In this document: in pieces, positions 11,325 to 22,689 of the stretch
How positions within the stretch are numbered: position 1 is the first letter of the stretch
How the letters are laid out: every line of letters starts with the position of its first letter
The notes under the pieces: model-generated
Database searches by the model: none
Told to the model about the DNA's origin: nothing
What the model saw: only the letters and a program-made list of their open reading frames with translations
Translations under genes and position numbers: made by a program
Source of the DNA: Parachlorella kessleri
Taxonomy: Eukaryota; Chlorophyta; Trebouxiophyceae; Chlorellales; Chlorellaceae
Length of the DNA: 34,914 nt
Assembly (NCBI GenBank): GCA_001598975.1
Contig: BBXU01002690.1
Location: forward strand, 1 to 34,914
Direction: 5' to 3'

Positions 11325-13047
11325 ATGCGGCAGTCTGTAGTTCTGTGCCTGCTGCTCTTCTGCGGTGAGTCCAAAGGGTCCGTTGAACACTGTCCTGGCC
11401 AGCGAGGGCCATGTCCGATGGATCGTACTCCTTCCCCTCTTGTGCCGCCCAAGGTTGTGCATTCTTTTGCCGGGACTGCAGTGCCCCAAAGTATCACTGC
11501 CAGTGACGTGAAGGTGATCAGTCCATGGCGTGATCCATGGGGGCTGGCGCACCTAGCGCCCTAGGGCGCGACCACATAGGCTTGATATGACAAGCCTAGC
11601 CCGCATCTACCGAGCATGCTGCAACAGGCCTGCTATTGACTTACAACCCATTATGGATGCTTACAGGCGGCGCCCTTGCGCGCTCGATGCTAGATGTGGA
11701 CGTACCTGGTGTGTTGGAAGGCGTGGTATCGATCGATGACGACACTGTGGACTTGGGCTTTGGTTACGGTAGGTACAGATGCAGCGGTCAGGACTTGCAG
11801 GTGGCTCACAGAGCTTGACCAGCCCTGTTGCAGACTGCTGCGCTGCTGGGGCTCTGGGTGACAAATGGCAGCTTAGGGCCAGAAGGCGGCGCTATCATGT
11901 TAGCCCTGCAAGTGACTCACTGTTTCAGTTAGGATGCTAGGGCAGCGCGGGTTGCGAGCCCTGCTTGCCCTTGTTGCTGGTTCACCACAGCTCCTTCTGC
12001 ATGCCACTGTGCCCACAAGCTAGGTGTCAAGCAACGACCCGGCTTCAAACCCTGCAAGTATGTCACCACTTACAAGCTGTCATGTTGCTGCCTGCAGGGG
12101 AGGGCAATAGCCGTCAGCTACAGTCAGTCAACCCCTACCAGTAAGTGCCAGAGGTAGCCCTGCTGTCGGGCTCTAGACTTGGCTCTAGGCGTTATAGCTC
12201 ATGGCTCCTGGGAAAGCGCATCCTATTGTCGTGGTGTTCTCTCAGAGGTCCGCCGGGAAGCCTTGAACTGCCTGCACCCTCTCTGCATGGGTGCGCGCCT
12301 GGCATCCAATTTTCTCCTTGTGGCTAGATGTGTTGCTGTCCTCTTAGCAGCCAGCGACCCTGATGGTAAATGCTGCACTGCCTGCCTGTCTACAGGTATG
12401 ACTACTCGGGGAATTTCGTAGTGAAGGTGAACCCTGACACCTACTGCAAGAACTTCCCCTCCTCAAATCCCGGCACCAGCCCCAACAGGTGAGCCACCTG
12501 GCGCCTGTGTTCGGCGCATATAACCTTGCAACACTTGAAGCGCATGCCTCTGCTGGTGGGTAGGAAGCTTGTAGCCCACATCACCGCCAGCCCTGAACAT
12601 CCAGCCAAGATAGGGTGAGAGGGGCGGCTGCCTGCTGAGCAGCAGTAGGCCTCAGCCGCTTGACGCTCTCCCTGCCTGCCTCCTGCTCATGCTGTGTGCA
12701 GGGAGTACCGCCAGGTCCTCCAGACCTTCGCTGCCACGGCTGGCACCAAGTGCGGCGTTCTCGCCCCCGAGAATGGCAGGTTCCTGAACGGGCTGTCCAC
12801 CAAGTGCCGGCGCCCCAAGTCCCCCACTGGCAAGGTTGGGAAGGCCACCGGCATTGCCATTGGCTTCAAGACCATCACCGTGAAGAACTACGATGCCGAC
12901 ACTCGCCAGTGCTTCTTCGACGCCCTCAAGGCAGAGCTGGCTGGCGACAACTATGCCTGCACTGTCAACAAGCTGCTGGCGGCCGGTAGCCCAGATGTCA
13001 GCCGGTGGGCGGTCACGGGCGTCAACTGTGGGGGGGTGCCAAACTAG
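11325..13047 (+). CDS. Secreted six-cysteine protein, copy 3
   Basis: Five exons (11325-11364, 11667-11768, 12098-12140, 12396-12488, 12702-13047), all with canonical GT-AG ends and consistent phases, give 207 aa. Exon 1 is again 40 nt and phase 1 and encodes the signal peptide MRQSVVLCLLLFC; exon 2 completes it as GGALA before RS. The linker has an acidic patch (SIDDDTVDLGFGYG) and GEGNSRQLQ, like copy 1. The domain has KVNPDTYC, EYRQVLQ, TKC, LSTKC, the basic stretch RRPKSPTGKVGK, IGFKT, RQC, YAC, SPDVSRW and VNC. It contains one intron (12489-12701) just before EYRQ that copies 1 and 2 lack. A basic, probably exported protein is inferred; its function is unknown. A GTAAGC donor 28 nt past the stop (13076) with a TACCAG acceptor at 13144-13149 outlines a 3'-UTR intron. 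Confidence 0.85.
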
Positions 13048-14521
13048 GACTGCGCCTCAGCGCTATCAGCACCAGGTAAGCACAGAATGCCTGTAAGCTG
13101 CACTGGTGGGTCTCTCACCGCATGCATCCCTAACTCCTTATCTACCAGGGCTTTGCTGCATAGCACACGCCTGCTACATGTGTGAGACGGGCACATGAAG
13201 CGCTGTCAGCCGTGAACTTGGGGCCACCAGCTGCATCCTTCACGAGTTCGCCCCAGGTCGCTCCCACTCATCACCGGGCTTGCACCACCTGCCATAAGCA
13301 GCAGTTGCACATGACGGACGTCCCTTCCCTGACTTGCCGTCAAGTCCTGTGTGCAGGTTGCCAACGGGCGTCGATTCATGAAGAATTTGACTGGCCTCCA
13401 GCTGGCGCTTGTGCAGACCCCTGCAAGCCGGCTTGTTTTGATACACAACCAAACAGTGTACAGCAACCTGTGACCCCTCATGGCTTGCGCTTAGGGCATT
13501 GTGACTTGGAAATGCAACCCGACTCATGCCATCAATTTTTACGGCTTGCTCTTTGCATTCTGCTCATCGCAGCTTGCTAGTTGCAGCGTGCTTGTACAGA
13601 ATTGTAGGCTCACTGGTGCATGACGCAAGGCACCAACCTTCACAGCCTTATGTGGCCTCCATGCTTGCACTTTTGTTACAGAATTGTTAATGGTGGCAGG
13701 CAGTGGGAACTGAGGAGGGGCAGGGTTGAACTGGACTGGCTGAATTGTTTCCAACCTTTATTCCAGCTTTCAAGCGCTTTATGTCTTCCTGAACTGTTGC
13801 ATGTACATGCTTCCGCTCACAATTGGTGCTATAAGGAACACATTACCAACGCTTCATTTGCGTTTGGGTTGCTGGTCTCTACATGTTAGCGTGCTGCCCA
13901 GAGTGCTTCCTAGTGAGTCATGGATTTGGCTGTGCTACATCCACTTTTTAAAATCTAGTCGTGAAGCTTGAGCTGCAAAGTTGCACCTCAGTCTGCTTGG
14001 CCAGGTCACGACAGGTGACAGCTGACCAGCCATATGGCATCTTGTATGCCACCTGAGAAAGAATTTCCATACATCAGCTTGCCTAGCATGATGATATTGT
14101 CATAGCCGCCGAGGTCCCCGACAAGGGGTGTACTCATTGGCCACTCCCAGCCGGGATGCACCAAGTCCCACCTCCAGCCTGATCCTTCAAACCTCACTTG
14201 GGAGGCCCTAGAACAGCTTTCGAATCCTGTCAGTCCAGTCCAGCCCAGCTCTACTCCCTGTTCGCACTACCTGCTACCCATGCTTACAGCTTTTGAATCC
14301 AGCTGCTGTCTGCTTTGTCTTCCTCCCCCTGACCTCCCACACCTTCCTGCTGTAAATCTGACAGGGCGCTCACTCAAAGTAGACCCTCCTCACTGTCTGT
14401 CCAAGCAGCGCTGCGTCCTTAAGTGCCCCTTTGTTCACCCCTGCCCATCCAAGGGCCCCCTCTGTGGCCTGGGTCCCGGCGGTACAGCACCTTTCCTGGG
14501 CAGCAGCCGCACTGCGTGCCA
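13048..14521. other. Unresolved stretch after secreted copy 3
   Basis: The left end is the probable 3' UTR of copy 3: 3'-UTR intron 13076-13149 and a TGTAA at 13092-13096 that would lie inside that intron. On the minus strand 14006-14197 is open and reads WPMSTPLVGDLGGYDNIIML followed by GKLMYGN. This looks protein-like and faintly resembles the TPxLLGG...MIGN region of polyamine-type ABC permeases. I could not join it to other exons, so I do not call it a gene. Nothing else is supported. Confidence 0.4.
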
Positions 14522-14926
14522 TCAGCCTAGTAGCGCACCATGCAGTCCATGGGCATACCTGTCACAGTAAGCATGCGGAGATGCCATACACACCAGGCAA
14601 ACACGCTGGGTATGTCTGCCCGCCGCACAGCAGTGCTGGAAGAGATCCTTCCGCGCCACATGCAGGCGGTTACTCACGTGCAGACGCTACATACCTGGGA
14701 ATGATCAGCATGTCTGGAATTGAGCACAGGTTGGGTTTGCACACTGTGCCATTCGCGCAAGCTGCGGAGGTGGGAGGCGTAGGGGGCTGTCCAATCAAAC
14801 AGTCCAGATAGGTACTCTGGTAGATGCCACGTCGCGCAAGGTGGCGCGGACAAGGTACATGCAGAGGCGCTGCCTTGGGAAACAAGGAGAGGTCAACGGC
14901 ATTGCTCACTGCGACTGGGGGAAAGC
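14522..14926 (-). CDS. Possible 3' end of an unidentified minus-strand gene
   Basis: Two exon candidates fit together. 14926-14695 follows a TTTGCAG acceptor and ends at a GTATGT donor. 14558-14522 follows a GACAG acceptor and ends in TGA. Phases agree (1 to 2, then closed). The first encodes 76 residues with clustered Pro and Cys (RGIYQSTYLDC, AACANGTVCKPNLC, SIPDMLIIP); the second adds YAHGLHGALLG. I do not recognise the protein and found no convincing upstream exons before the end of the RING gene at 15443, though minus-strand frames at 14906-15303 are open. It could be the tail of a small gene, a pseudogene or a chance open frame. Confidence 0.25.
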
Positions 14927-15318
14927 CTGCAAAGGTGAAGCAGCTGCACCTGCTTGCCTATCAGCAGCAGGCATGCGCGCTGGCAAGAGCGGAGCAACGG
15001 ACCAAAGCGGACTCGTGTTGGCTTCGAGCAGCGCCGCCAAGGCGTTTTGCAGCAGCGATACGAGGACCGCAGGGCCCTGGATGCTAACTCTGCCCCATTC
15101 CCATGAACAGCAGCCCACCAACGGCTGCCTGCTGCGGACGGCACGCTGCTGAGGTCGAATAACAGGGCTGCTTGTTCAGCGACGGGCGGCGGCCAGGGCG
15201 GGACTAGTCCTGCGACTGCGACTCCGACTGCGCAGAGCAGTGTCTGTCTCGTCAGGCCATCTGACAGGGAATGCAGTGCACGCCAGTCTGCCGTAAGCGA
15301 CAAGGACCTTTCCAGCTT

Positions 15319-15323
15319 TTACA
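15319..15323 (-). terminator. Putative TGTAA polyadenylation signal of the RING E3 gene
   Basis: TGTAA reads on the minus strand about 120 nt beyond the stop codon of the RNF121-like gene. TGTAA is the usual green-algal polyadenylation signal, and the distance is typical. Confidence 0.5.
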
Positions 15324-15442
15324 ACACCTCACCAAAATGCGGCACTTGGCATCTGCATTCAAGATAGGCAGCCCTGCTAATTAAGGTCCGCATCCAGCAC
15401 CAGCACCCCGGCCAACAATCCACTACACTGCCATAAGCTCAA

Positions 15443-18400
15443 TCATAGGAAAGCATGCAACACGCCTTGTGTAGCATTTGCCTGACCAAGGCCAATACCA
15501 GTGGCATTCGACAGTAGGGTGCTATTATGCAGTGCTGCATGCTCCCCAAGCTTGGGCCCATTGTCCAGGCCCACGAGGTGGAAGGCAAAGTGGAGCACAA
15601 TAAGGATCACTGCACGCAGCAGGTGGTCCAGGTGTCAAGTTTGAGTTGTCGTTGTCGGCCATGGTCAGGGTTGCGTCGCATGCGGCTGCCATGGCTTGAT
15701 GAGGTCATCGTTATGCAGCTGTCATGAGTTGGTGAGGTTTCCCAGGCACACTGGCAAGCTGCGCAAGCTCCCATCCCACCGTTTGACATGTACCTTTCAC
15801 ATGATGCACGCTTTTCTAGCCAACAGCATAGAGAATCACCCACCTGGGTTCCATACGACGAGATACCGTACCATATCGAGCATCTGAATCCTGCACCCAC
15901 CACAAACAAACCACACTGTTTGTACCTGTCGGAGAGATACCGATGCCACTAGCAACCCTGTCAACAACATGACAGCGGCATCGAGGGCCTATCAGCCTGA
16001 GCCCGAGCCTTGACCGTGACATGTGACTCACCACGACAGGTTGCGAGTCTCCCAGGGGCGGTCGGAGTACAGAGCTCTCAAGTCAACCTTCTCGTAACAG
16101 GCAGGACAAACGTCCTTTTTGCCCACAATGGTCCACCCTGCATGATGCGACAACATTGCAATTGCAGTCTTTTTGGGGCAGCTCAGGCTATGACGCAGCA
16201 CTAGCAGGCCTCCAATTCCTACTGTGGTCTCGCTACTGACTAGCTCTTTCCGTGACCGTCCGCTGTCCCAAGCACAAATGGTATGACTGCAAACCGCTCA
16301 TCCAACACACTCTGAAGCCGCCTGTGGCATCGAACCCAACAGGTGGGCATGGCCAAGCTCAACAAGCAAATGCTGACGAAAGCTCAGGAAGCGTGCACAT
16401 ACAACTCCTGACACAAGGCATCTCACAGCGGACTCCTGGCTTGCCTACCTCGTATACACTCCTCATGAAAGCAATGCTTGCAGGACAGCTGGACAGTCTT
16501 TTCTTTGGCAGGCGCACCCTCCGCTGGAGCCTCCTGCGGCTGCAAGCCCAGTCCATCCTACAGAAGAGCAAACCACAGGCTAGATAAAATCAGGAAGCAA
16601 CGACACGCCTTGTCACCTGCTCCTGCGGAAGACAGCTAGGACAGCAATAGCTGAGGGGAAAGACATAAGCAAGTCATCCTTAATACACCACGAATGTGAC
16701 TCTAAACATCCCCCCGTACTGTGCACGTACTAGCTCAAGCCCAAGATCACAGCCCTGCGATCCAGAGCATAGATGACCAGCCTCAGAACATAGCCTGTAA
16801 CACATTACCTGCACTCTCAGGCCAATAAGCTGGCATGGCAACCATAGTGACTCAGCTCAGCACATGCGCTCGGACACTTGCAACTGTTCCCACTCCACTA
16901 CCATTCCAATCTCGCAACATGCGACATATCGACCCTATAACCCTTGGCATGGCCAAGCATGTACCATGTGGCACGCGAGCAGCCTCTCCCTCCTCTCACT
17001 CACTACTACTACAAGCCCCCACTACCCTGGCCTCCAATGGCAATCTGGCGCCTCCACTACTTAAACGCACCTGCAACTCTCCACCGCAGATAGCACAGTC
17101 CCGCACAGAGACTGCCAGCTTTCGCCCACTGCCCATCATGGAGGCAATCCTATCGCTGGCAACCTCTGCAGAGTCTCTAGACAGGATCCCATAATACAGG
17201 CCATACCTGCAGGCAGCCCCATCATAACCGGTCGACAACAGCATGCATGAGGATGTCCTCCGCTGGATCTCAAGACATACTAGGAAAGAAAATGCTTGAT
17301 AGAAATTCAACTCGGCTGGGTGCTCCAGGAAACCTTCTCACATTACAGCACTTGACAATCAATTACAGGGTGGCAGGCTCCGCTCCCCACGGTCCGCTGC
17401 TTCACAATGCAGCATTGTGCACTCAGCTGTACTCCCGCAAGCTATCACATGCCGGGGTCAAATCAATGCCTTACCACACAGCCACCAGAGCAGTCACTGG
17501 GCTGAGCACGGGCCGTAGCAGCATCCCTATGCCAAATATTTCTAGGATGAGCAGCACATAGCCACAGAAGCCGACTGCAATGCTGACGCGGAACACACCC
17601 AAGAACCAGCGGTACACCTGCAGCATGGCAGCTCCGAGACTAGCATCAGTCACCTGACAGGGGTCATGCGAGTGACAGCTCAGCTGCAGACAGGGGACCT
17701 GTCCATGGGGGCAGGGCGTCGCACACAGCTGCATGCGTATGGAGGTCTGCTGCTACGGGTTTGGAGTACCCATATGCAGTCGTGCCGGTCTTCTCAGCCA
17801 AACCCCGGGCGCCCTGCCATCAGACAAACACATTCATAGCATTTCCGAGCGTGGGCAACAGTTTGATGCCCCATGGGCAACAACCAACGCTTTCTCAGGC
17901 CTGCCCCAGCTGTTACTGGCCTAGGCAACTGACCAGAGGCAAAGACTTATCCAAATGCCCATTATCTTGCAATGATGCCTACCTTTTTGGGTAGGGTTTT
18001 GTCCAACTTCTTAAATGAGCAGGCATAGAGGTAGTAAAGCGTCACCGAGCTGTACAATACCCACACCTGCACCAACATTCAAAACATGACCACGTGGATC
18101 CCACAAAACAAAATCTCAGAAAGCCTCAGGCAACATGAGCCATATTAGATCGACATAAGGCATAACATATCGACATTAGCGAGTGCTAAACATAACGCAG
18201 CAGATGAGTCGCCGACACCTTCTGGAGGCACTCAAGAAGCAGGCTTAATGTACAGCGTTTTGTGTACAAGCATTACCCCGAGGTCCTGCCACCATAAGAA
18301 GCCACCCACCGCTATGAAGCGCCAGAAGCCCAGATGCAGGCAGATAACAGGGGGGATCAGCCAGAGCCCCAGCAGGGTGACCTGCAGCAAGCATGCAAAA

Positions 18401-18881
18401 TTAAATGGACCCTGCCCTGGACGGAGCAGAGCCTGCTGCAGCTAAGTAGCGTGTATAAGGGTGGGTCCCGTGCAAGCCTTGAGGAAAGCATGAGCGTTGC
18501 GGATGGGACTGCTTACGAGCTCATAACTGCGCCGGTGTTTCTTGCGCCAGAGGACTAGGCCACTTTGTGCAAAGAACAAGCAAAACTGCAGGGCACAAAG
18601 GAAGTGGGGCAGTTGCCTCAGGCAGGTGCTTGGCGGAACAGAGCACCCAAAATTGCGATATTGATTTGAGCATGGGCATCAAGGATTGATTCAAAACACC
18701 CATCACTCACCAGCACCAGGTAGAACACTAGCAGAGCATGTTTCAGCTCCTCCTCCTCCTCGTGACGGCGCTCTAGCCACTCCTCCCTGGTGAGGTTGCC
18801 ATAGCGCCGCAAGGTCGCGTTGTGAGTGGCATTAAGACTAAAAACCCCGCTAGAATTCCAGCTGGGTCCGCCATCTGTCAT
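15443..18881 (-). CDS. RNF121/RNF175-type membrane RING-H2 E3 ubiquitin ligase
   Basis: Ten exons in transcription order: 18881-18711, 18585-18517, 18381-18277, 18066-17983, 17617-17475, 17206-17071, 16533-16449, 16137-16032, 15890-15844 and 15609-15443. All have GT-AG ends and matching phases; the product is 370 aa. The animal homologue is a multi-pass Golgi/ER E3 ligase that acts in quality control of membrane proteins. Family landmarks are an acidic-basic N-terminal helix (LTREEWLERRHEEEEELKHA), several hydrophobic segments in residues 46-200, YGLYYGILSRDSAEVASDRI and then the RING: Cys228, Cys231, Cys254, His256, His259, Cys262, Cys275, Cys278 (C3H2C3). After it come WTIVGKKDVCPAC, DRPWE and a hydrophobic MVRYLVVWNPVILIVLHFAF. 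The last 35 residues are not conserved and contain two NAT motifs. An earlier in-frame ATG exists, but 18881 starts nearest the conserved N terminus. Confidence 0.93.
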
Positions 18882-19129
18882 GGCCCTCCTCGATGAAGTG
18901 CGCAGAAAACTGTGTACTTGCCAATGTTGTAAGAGTAACTTGTAAACTGCCTGCAAGCGATCGACCAGGACCTTTCTGACTAGCGAGGGCAGCATGCACG
19001 GCATGAGAGGCTTTCCAATGGGTTTGTCAGGGCAGCCCAACGCACAGTGGCGCACATAATCTTCGCACTGCTATTTTAGAATTGCAATTGTGTTGAAGGC
19101 GCAGGGATATTCCTCCCACAATTTCTGGC
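18882..19129. promoter_or_regulatory. Shared divergent promoter region
   Basis: Only 248 bp separate the start codons of the minus-strand RING E3 gene and the plus-strand hydrolase gene, so both promoters and 5' UTRs must overlap here. I see no clear TATA box. Minus-strand codons upstream of the E3 start remain open through much of it, which I read as non-coding. Co-regulation is possible but not shown. Confidence 0.5.
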
Positions 19130-22100
19130 ATGTCTGGCATTCTCCGTACCCAGCCTCTTCTATACAGGTCGTCTTTGCAGAAGCTTCCTCAGTCGCACTT
19201 CCTTGGGGCACGCCGTTGGAACAGCACACTGCAAGTCCCTTGCGCTAGGCGAACGAGCGCCAGGAGCAAGTCCCCTCTAGCAGGCTCTCCACTACAGGTC
19301 TCAGCAGCAGCCGGTGCCATGCTGAGTAAGGAGGTGACTCCACAGGTGACAGCATCGCCAACCACTTGGAACCAGGCTTTGCTGGCGCTGATGCCCACTG
19401 CTACGGGTGAGGTTGAGCTGGCTTCACCTACCTCCTGCGTTGTCGTGCAGTGAGAAAAAGGACTGTCCATGCCCTTGATGTTGCTGTTTTTAAGACAGTC
19501 TGTGTGAGACTTATAGCTTCCTGACCACGTCCTGAATGACCTTATTGCTGGTTTCCCTTGCAGCTCCTTACAGGATCCCCCTGCTGCTGAGCAATGGCCA
19601 CGTGGAGACTATCTATGCTGCCAAGTTCCGCAAGAAGCCTCATTTAATGTACAACAGAGAGATTCTGCACATGCCAGATGGCGGCTGTGTGTGCTTGGAT
19701 ACTGAAGAGCTGCCAGCAGTGAAGGTCAGCACAGGTTTCAAGCCATGAGCGGCGTGTCCTACATTGCCTTGGAAAGTTGTACTGAACTTCTCAATGTTTG
19801 TGGCATAATATTTCTTAGCTGCAAACCGTCTGGGGTGAGATTACCACACATATGGTCATACTGGGAGGGTGGCAACTGTAAGGATCTGCCTCTCTTTGCC
19901 ATGTTGCAGCAACTTCCGCCCGACGCACCCGTCGTCATTTTGCTGCCAGGGCTGACTGGAGGGTCGGAGGACTCTTATGTGCAACATGCTGTGCGGCACG
20001 CGCGGGATGCGGGCATCAGGGCAGTGGTGTTCAACAGCAGGGGCACCAGCGACAGCCCTGTGACAACTGCGCAGTTCTACTCAGCTTCTTTCACTGAGGA
20101 CATGAGGTGGGTTTTTTAAACGGACCGCAGAAGAGTTGTAGGAAACACAGATGCGCCAGAGGTGCTCAGCAGCCGACAGACCAGCAGTGGCCTTGTAATG
20201 GCTGCTTGTTTCTCACTTGTGCTCTGTTTGTTGAGGGAGGGCAACATGCAGGCTGCCGCTGAGAGAGCCAGTGTGTTCATATGTGCCCTTCCTTTAGTGG
20301 TTGTGGGGAGCTCCTGGAACATCTTTTGCCCAGATTTCTGGCAGTAGGATAAGATGTGATTTATTTTTAAGAGGTCGTCTGACACGTGGTCCAGTCCCAT
20401 GTGTGCTTCATGCAGGAACGTAGTGGCCCACGTGCGTTCCAAGTATCCTTCAAGCCTGCTCTTTGCTGCCGGGTGGAGCCTGGGTGCCAACGTGCTCACA
20501 AGATACCTTGGGGAGGAGGGGGATCGGACTCCCATCAGTGCAGCCGCAGCGCTCTGCAATCCTTTCAATTTGGTGAGCGGGCCCGCAGGAGCGCAAGATG
20601 CCCGTACAGGAATGCAGGCGCCGGGGGATCAATGTATTCGGAGATTCCCCTGCTCTTCTTGCGCCTCAAAGCAGGCCTGGCAAGCTTTCCAGCGTGGCGG
20701 AGGCACACTTTGCCTGTGCAGGTTGGAGATTGGCTGCGCAGTGTCCAGCGCTTTGCCTGCAGGTGTGTTGTCAGCCCTCAACGGAGACGGCCCAGCATGT
20801 TAACAAGAAAGTCTTCCTGCCTGCTGCAGCCCATGGCAGACCGGAACTTCCAGTCTGGCTTCAACAACATATACAACTGGAACCTGGGGTTCTCGCTGCG
20901 CCGGATCTACCGCAAGCATCACCACCTGTTCGTTGAAGCCGCACAAAGGGGAGAGAAGCGTAAGTGCACCACCCAGTGCAGCTTGGGTGCCCGGCATAGC
21001 GTCGATGCACAAGAGTACATGCTGGGGCTTTGCTGCCATGTGTGTGAGTATATTCCGTGGTGAGTCATACAGGCCTATCCTATGATGGGGGTTCTACATA
21101 GCAGTTGCAAGTGTATGACTTACTATCTTATCTATCTGTTTCTAGCCCGACCCCCCCCCCCCCCCCTCCCCCCCTCCCCTGCAGCTGTCCCATTGACCGG
21201 GGCCTGCATGTCAGCTCCTGTGACCTAGCCCTCTTTTCCCACTAATTCCAGGAGTGTGTGTATCTAGGTCCATGATCTCCTTGCTGTGCAGCTTTCAAGC
21301 CGGATGTGGCCTACAATGTGAGCACCATCCGCGACTTTGATGATGCCATCACCCGGGTGGCGTTTGACTGGCCTTCAGTTGACGCCTACTATGCCGGCAG
21401 CAGCAGCGCGGACGTGGTGGACAGGATAGCCATTCCTTTCCTAGCAGTGCAGGTATGAGTCTTCACGGAAAGTGCACATGATGTATGAAGCAGTGCCGGT
21501 GACTCTGTAAGGAAAGAGCACTAGGGTTGGAAGCAGTGCAGGGTATGACTCACCAAGGGAGGAGCGCTAGCGTTGTGAGGTACATGGTTGTTGTTGGCCC
21601 TGGGTTAGTGTGTCCATGCTGTACGGGTGGTCGTAGCCAGGGAAGCTATCCCGCATCTGTCACAAGAGCAAGTTCCCCTGGAGCAGAAAAGTCGTGGTGT
21701 GATGCCTCCTGCTGGGACAGCGTGTGAGAGCTGTATGCTAGGAGGGGCCCTGCAGTGACTTGTGGGGCAGGGAGGGCATCAACCAAGCCTCACTGGCAGC
21801 CTAGCAGGCATCGTTACCTGCTTCTGAGCAAACTTGCACTGTATAGTTCGGTCGCCCTGCTGCACTGCTCATTGTTGGTGGCCCCTGCACATGAAGAGTG
21901 CTGTCTGTCAAAATCTCCATTGTCCATGAGTTGTAAGCTGGACAGTCACGGCATGGCATGGCTCAGTGTTGCAACCCTTAGCAGTAGGTTGGCCATGTCC
22001 CTACGTGTGCTGAGTGTGGTGCGCGCGCAGGCTGCCGACGACCCCATTGCCCCCAAGGAGGCCATCCCTTTCAAGGCGCTGGAAGAGAACCCCAACTGCC

Positions 22101-22689
22101 TGCTGGTGCTGACGCCCACGGGTGGCCATTTGGGGTGGTGCTCTGGCAAGGATGGCACCACAGGTGGGTGGGCTTTGGCTACCTACCTGCTTGTTGGGCA
22201 TTTGCATCCTATATCTGCTGCCGGCCCTGCAGAACCGGTATGCAGCATGGCTTCCCTGGTGGTTAGCAAGCTGCTGCCGGTGATGTGGTCTTTTGACATC
22301 CGTGGGACCCTGCTGCACAGACCGTTTGCAGCATTTGCCCCTCACGGTTCTTGATTTTCACAAGGCCTCTGCTGTGCCCTTCTGCCATCACACACATCGC
22401 TGGGACTGACTGGCGGCTCGCAGCGGCTTGTGAGGGCATGGCAGCTGCTAGGTCATCCCTTTGTTCCCGTCCTGCCTTCAGCCTGAAATCACGGGGAGTG
22501 ACTGTTTGTCCCTCCGCAGGAGCACCTTGGACGGACTGGCTGCTCGTTGAGTACTTCACGGGGGTGCGGCAGCTGCTAGGGCAGCCGGAAACTCGTGGCA
22601 AGCGGTTACCCCAGGGCGCGGTGCGCCCGCCGACGCCAGAGCCGGCGGGGTTGTATAGTGAGGGCTCGACATCACATCAGGCACCCTGA
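19130..22689 (+). CDS. EMB8/ABHD1-3-type alpha/beta hydrolase, probably organellar
   Basis: Eight exons (19130-19406, 19564-19724, 19910-20106, 20416-20572, 20830-20959, 21292-21452, 22031-22163, 22520-22689) give 461 aa with all phases consistent. The family (plant embryogenesis-associated EMB8, bacterial YheT, animal ABHD1/2/3) are serine hydrolases acting on lipid esters; the substrate here is unknown. Visible motifs are LLLSNGHVETIYAAKFRKK, the oxyanion region ILLPGLTGGSEDSYVQH, FNSRGTSDSP, the nucleophile elbow GWSLGAN (Ser233), the acid turn QAADDPIAP (Asp364/365) and the TPTGGHLGW histidine (His394). Hence the catalytic triad appears complete. Residues 1 to about 65 are Arg/Ser/Leu-rich with few acidic residues, suggesting a plastid or mitochondrial transit peptide. 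The C-terminal 35 residues are Pro/Gly-rich and poorly conserved. It diverges from the RING E3 gene across 248 bp. Confidence 0.93.
21147..21180. repeat. Poly-C tract in a hydrolase intron
   Basis: More than twenty cytosines, broken by a few T bases, lie in intron 5 of the hydrolase gene. The tract is followed by GCAG but the true acceptor is further on, at 21291. The minus strand is a quadruplex candidate, and the length is probably unreliable. Confidence 0.8.

Noticed and set aside
16320..16345. tRNA-like T-arm (GGTTCGATGCC on the minus strand)
   Set aside because: It forms only an isolated hairpin in an intron; no anticodon arm, acceptor stem or A box is found.
18618..19055. Longer N terminus for the RING E3 gene
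   Set aside because: The frame is open upstream of 18881 but the extra residues resemble nothing in the family and would fill the divergent promoter.
20386..21063. 225-codon frame inside the hydrolase gene
   Set aside because: It overlaps exons 4 and 5 in the wrong frame; the family motifs (GWSLGAN, DRNFQSGFNNIY) are in the other frame.
21755..22354. 199-codon plus-strand frame around hydrolase exon 7
   Set aside because: Exon 7 is coding in this frame, but the flanks are intron; extending it would break the hydrolase domain.
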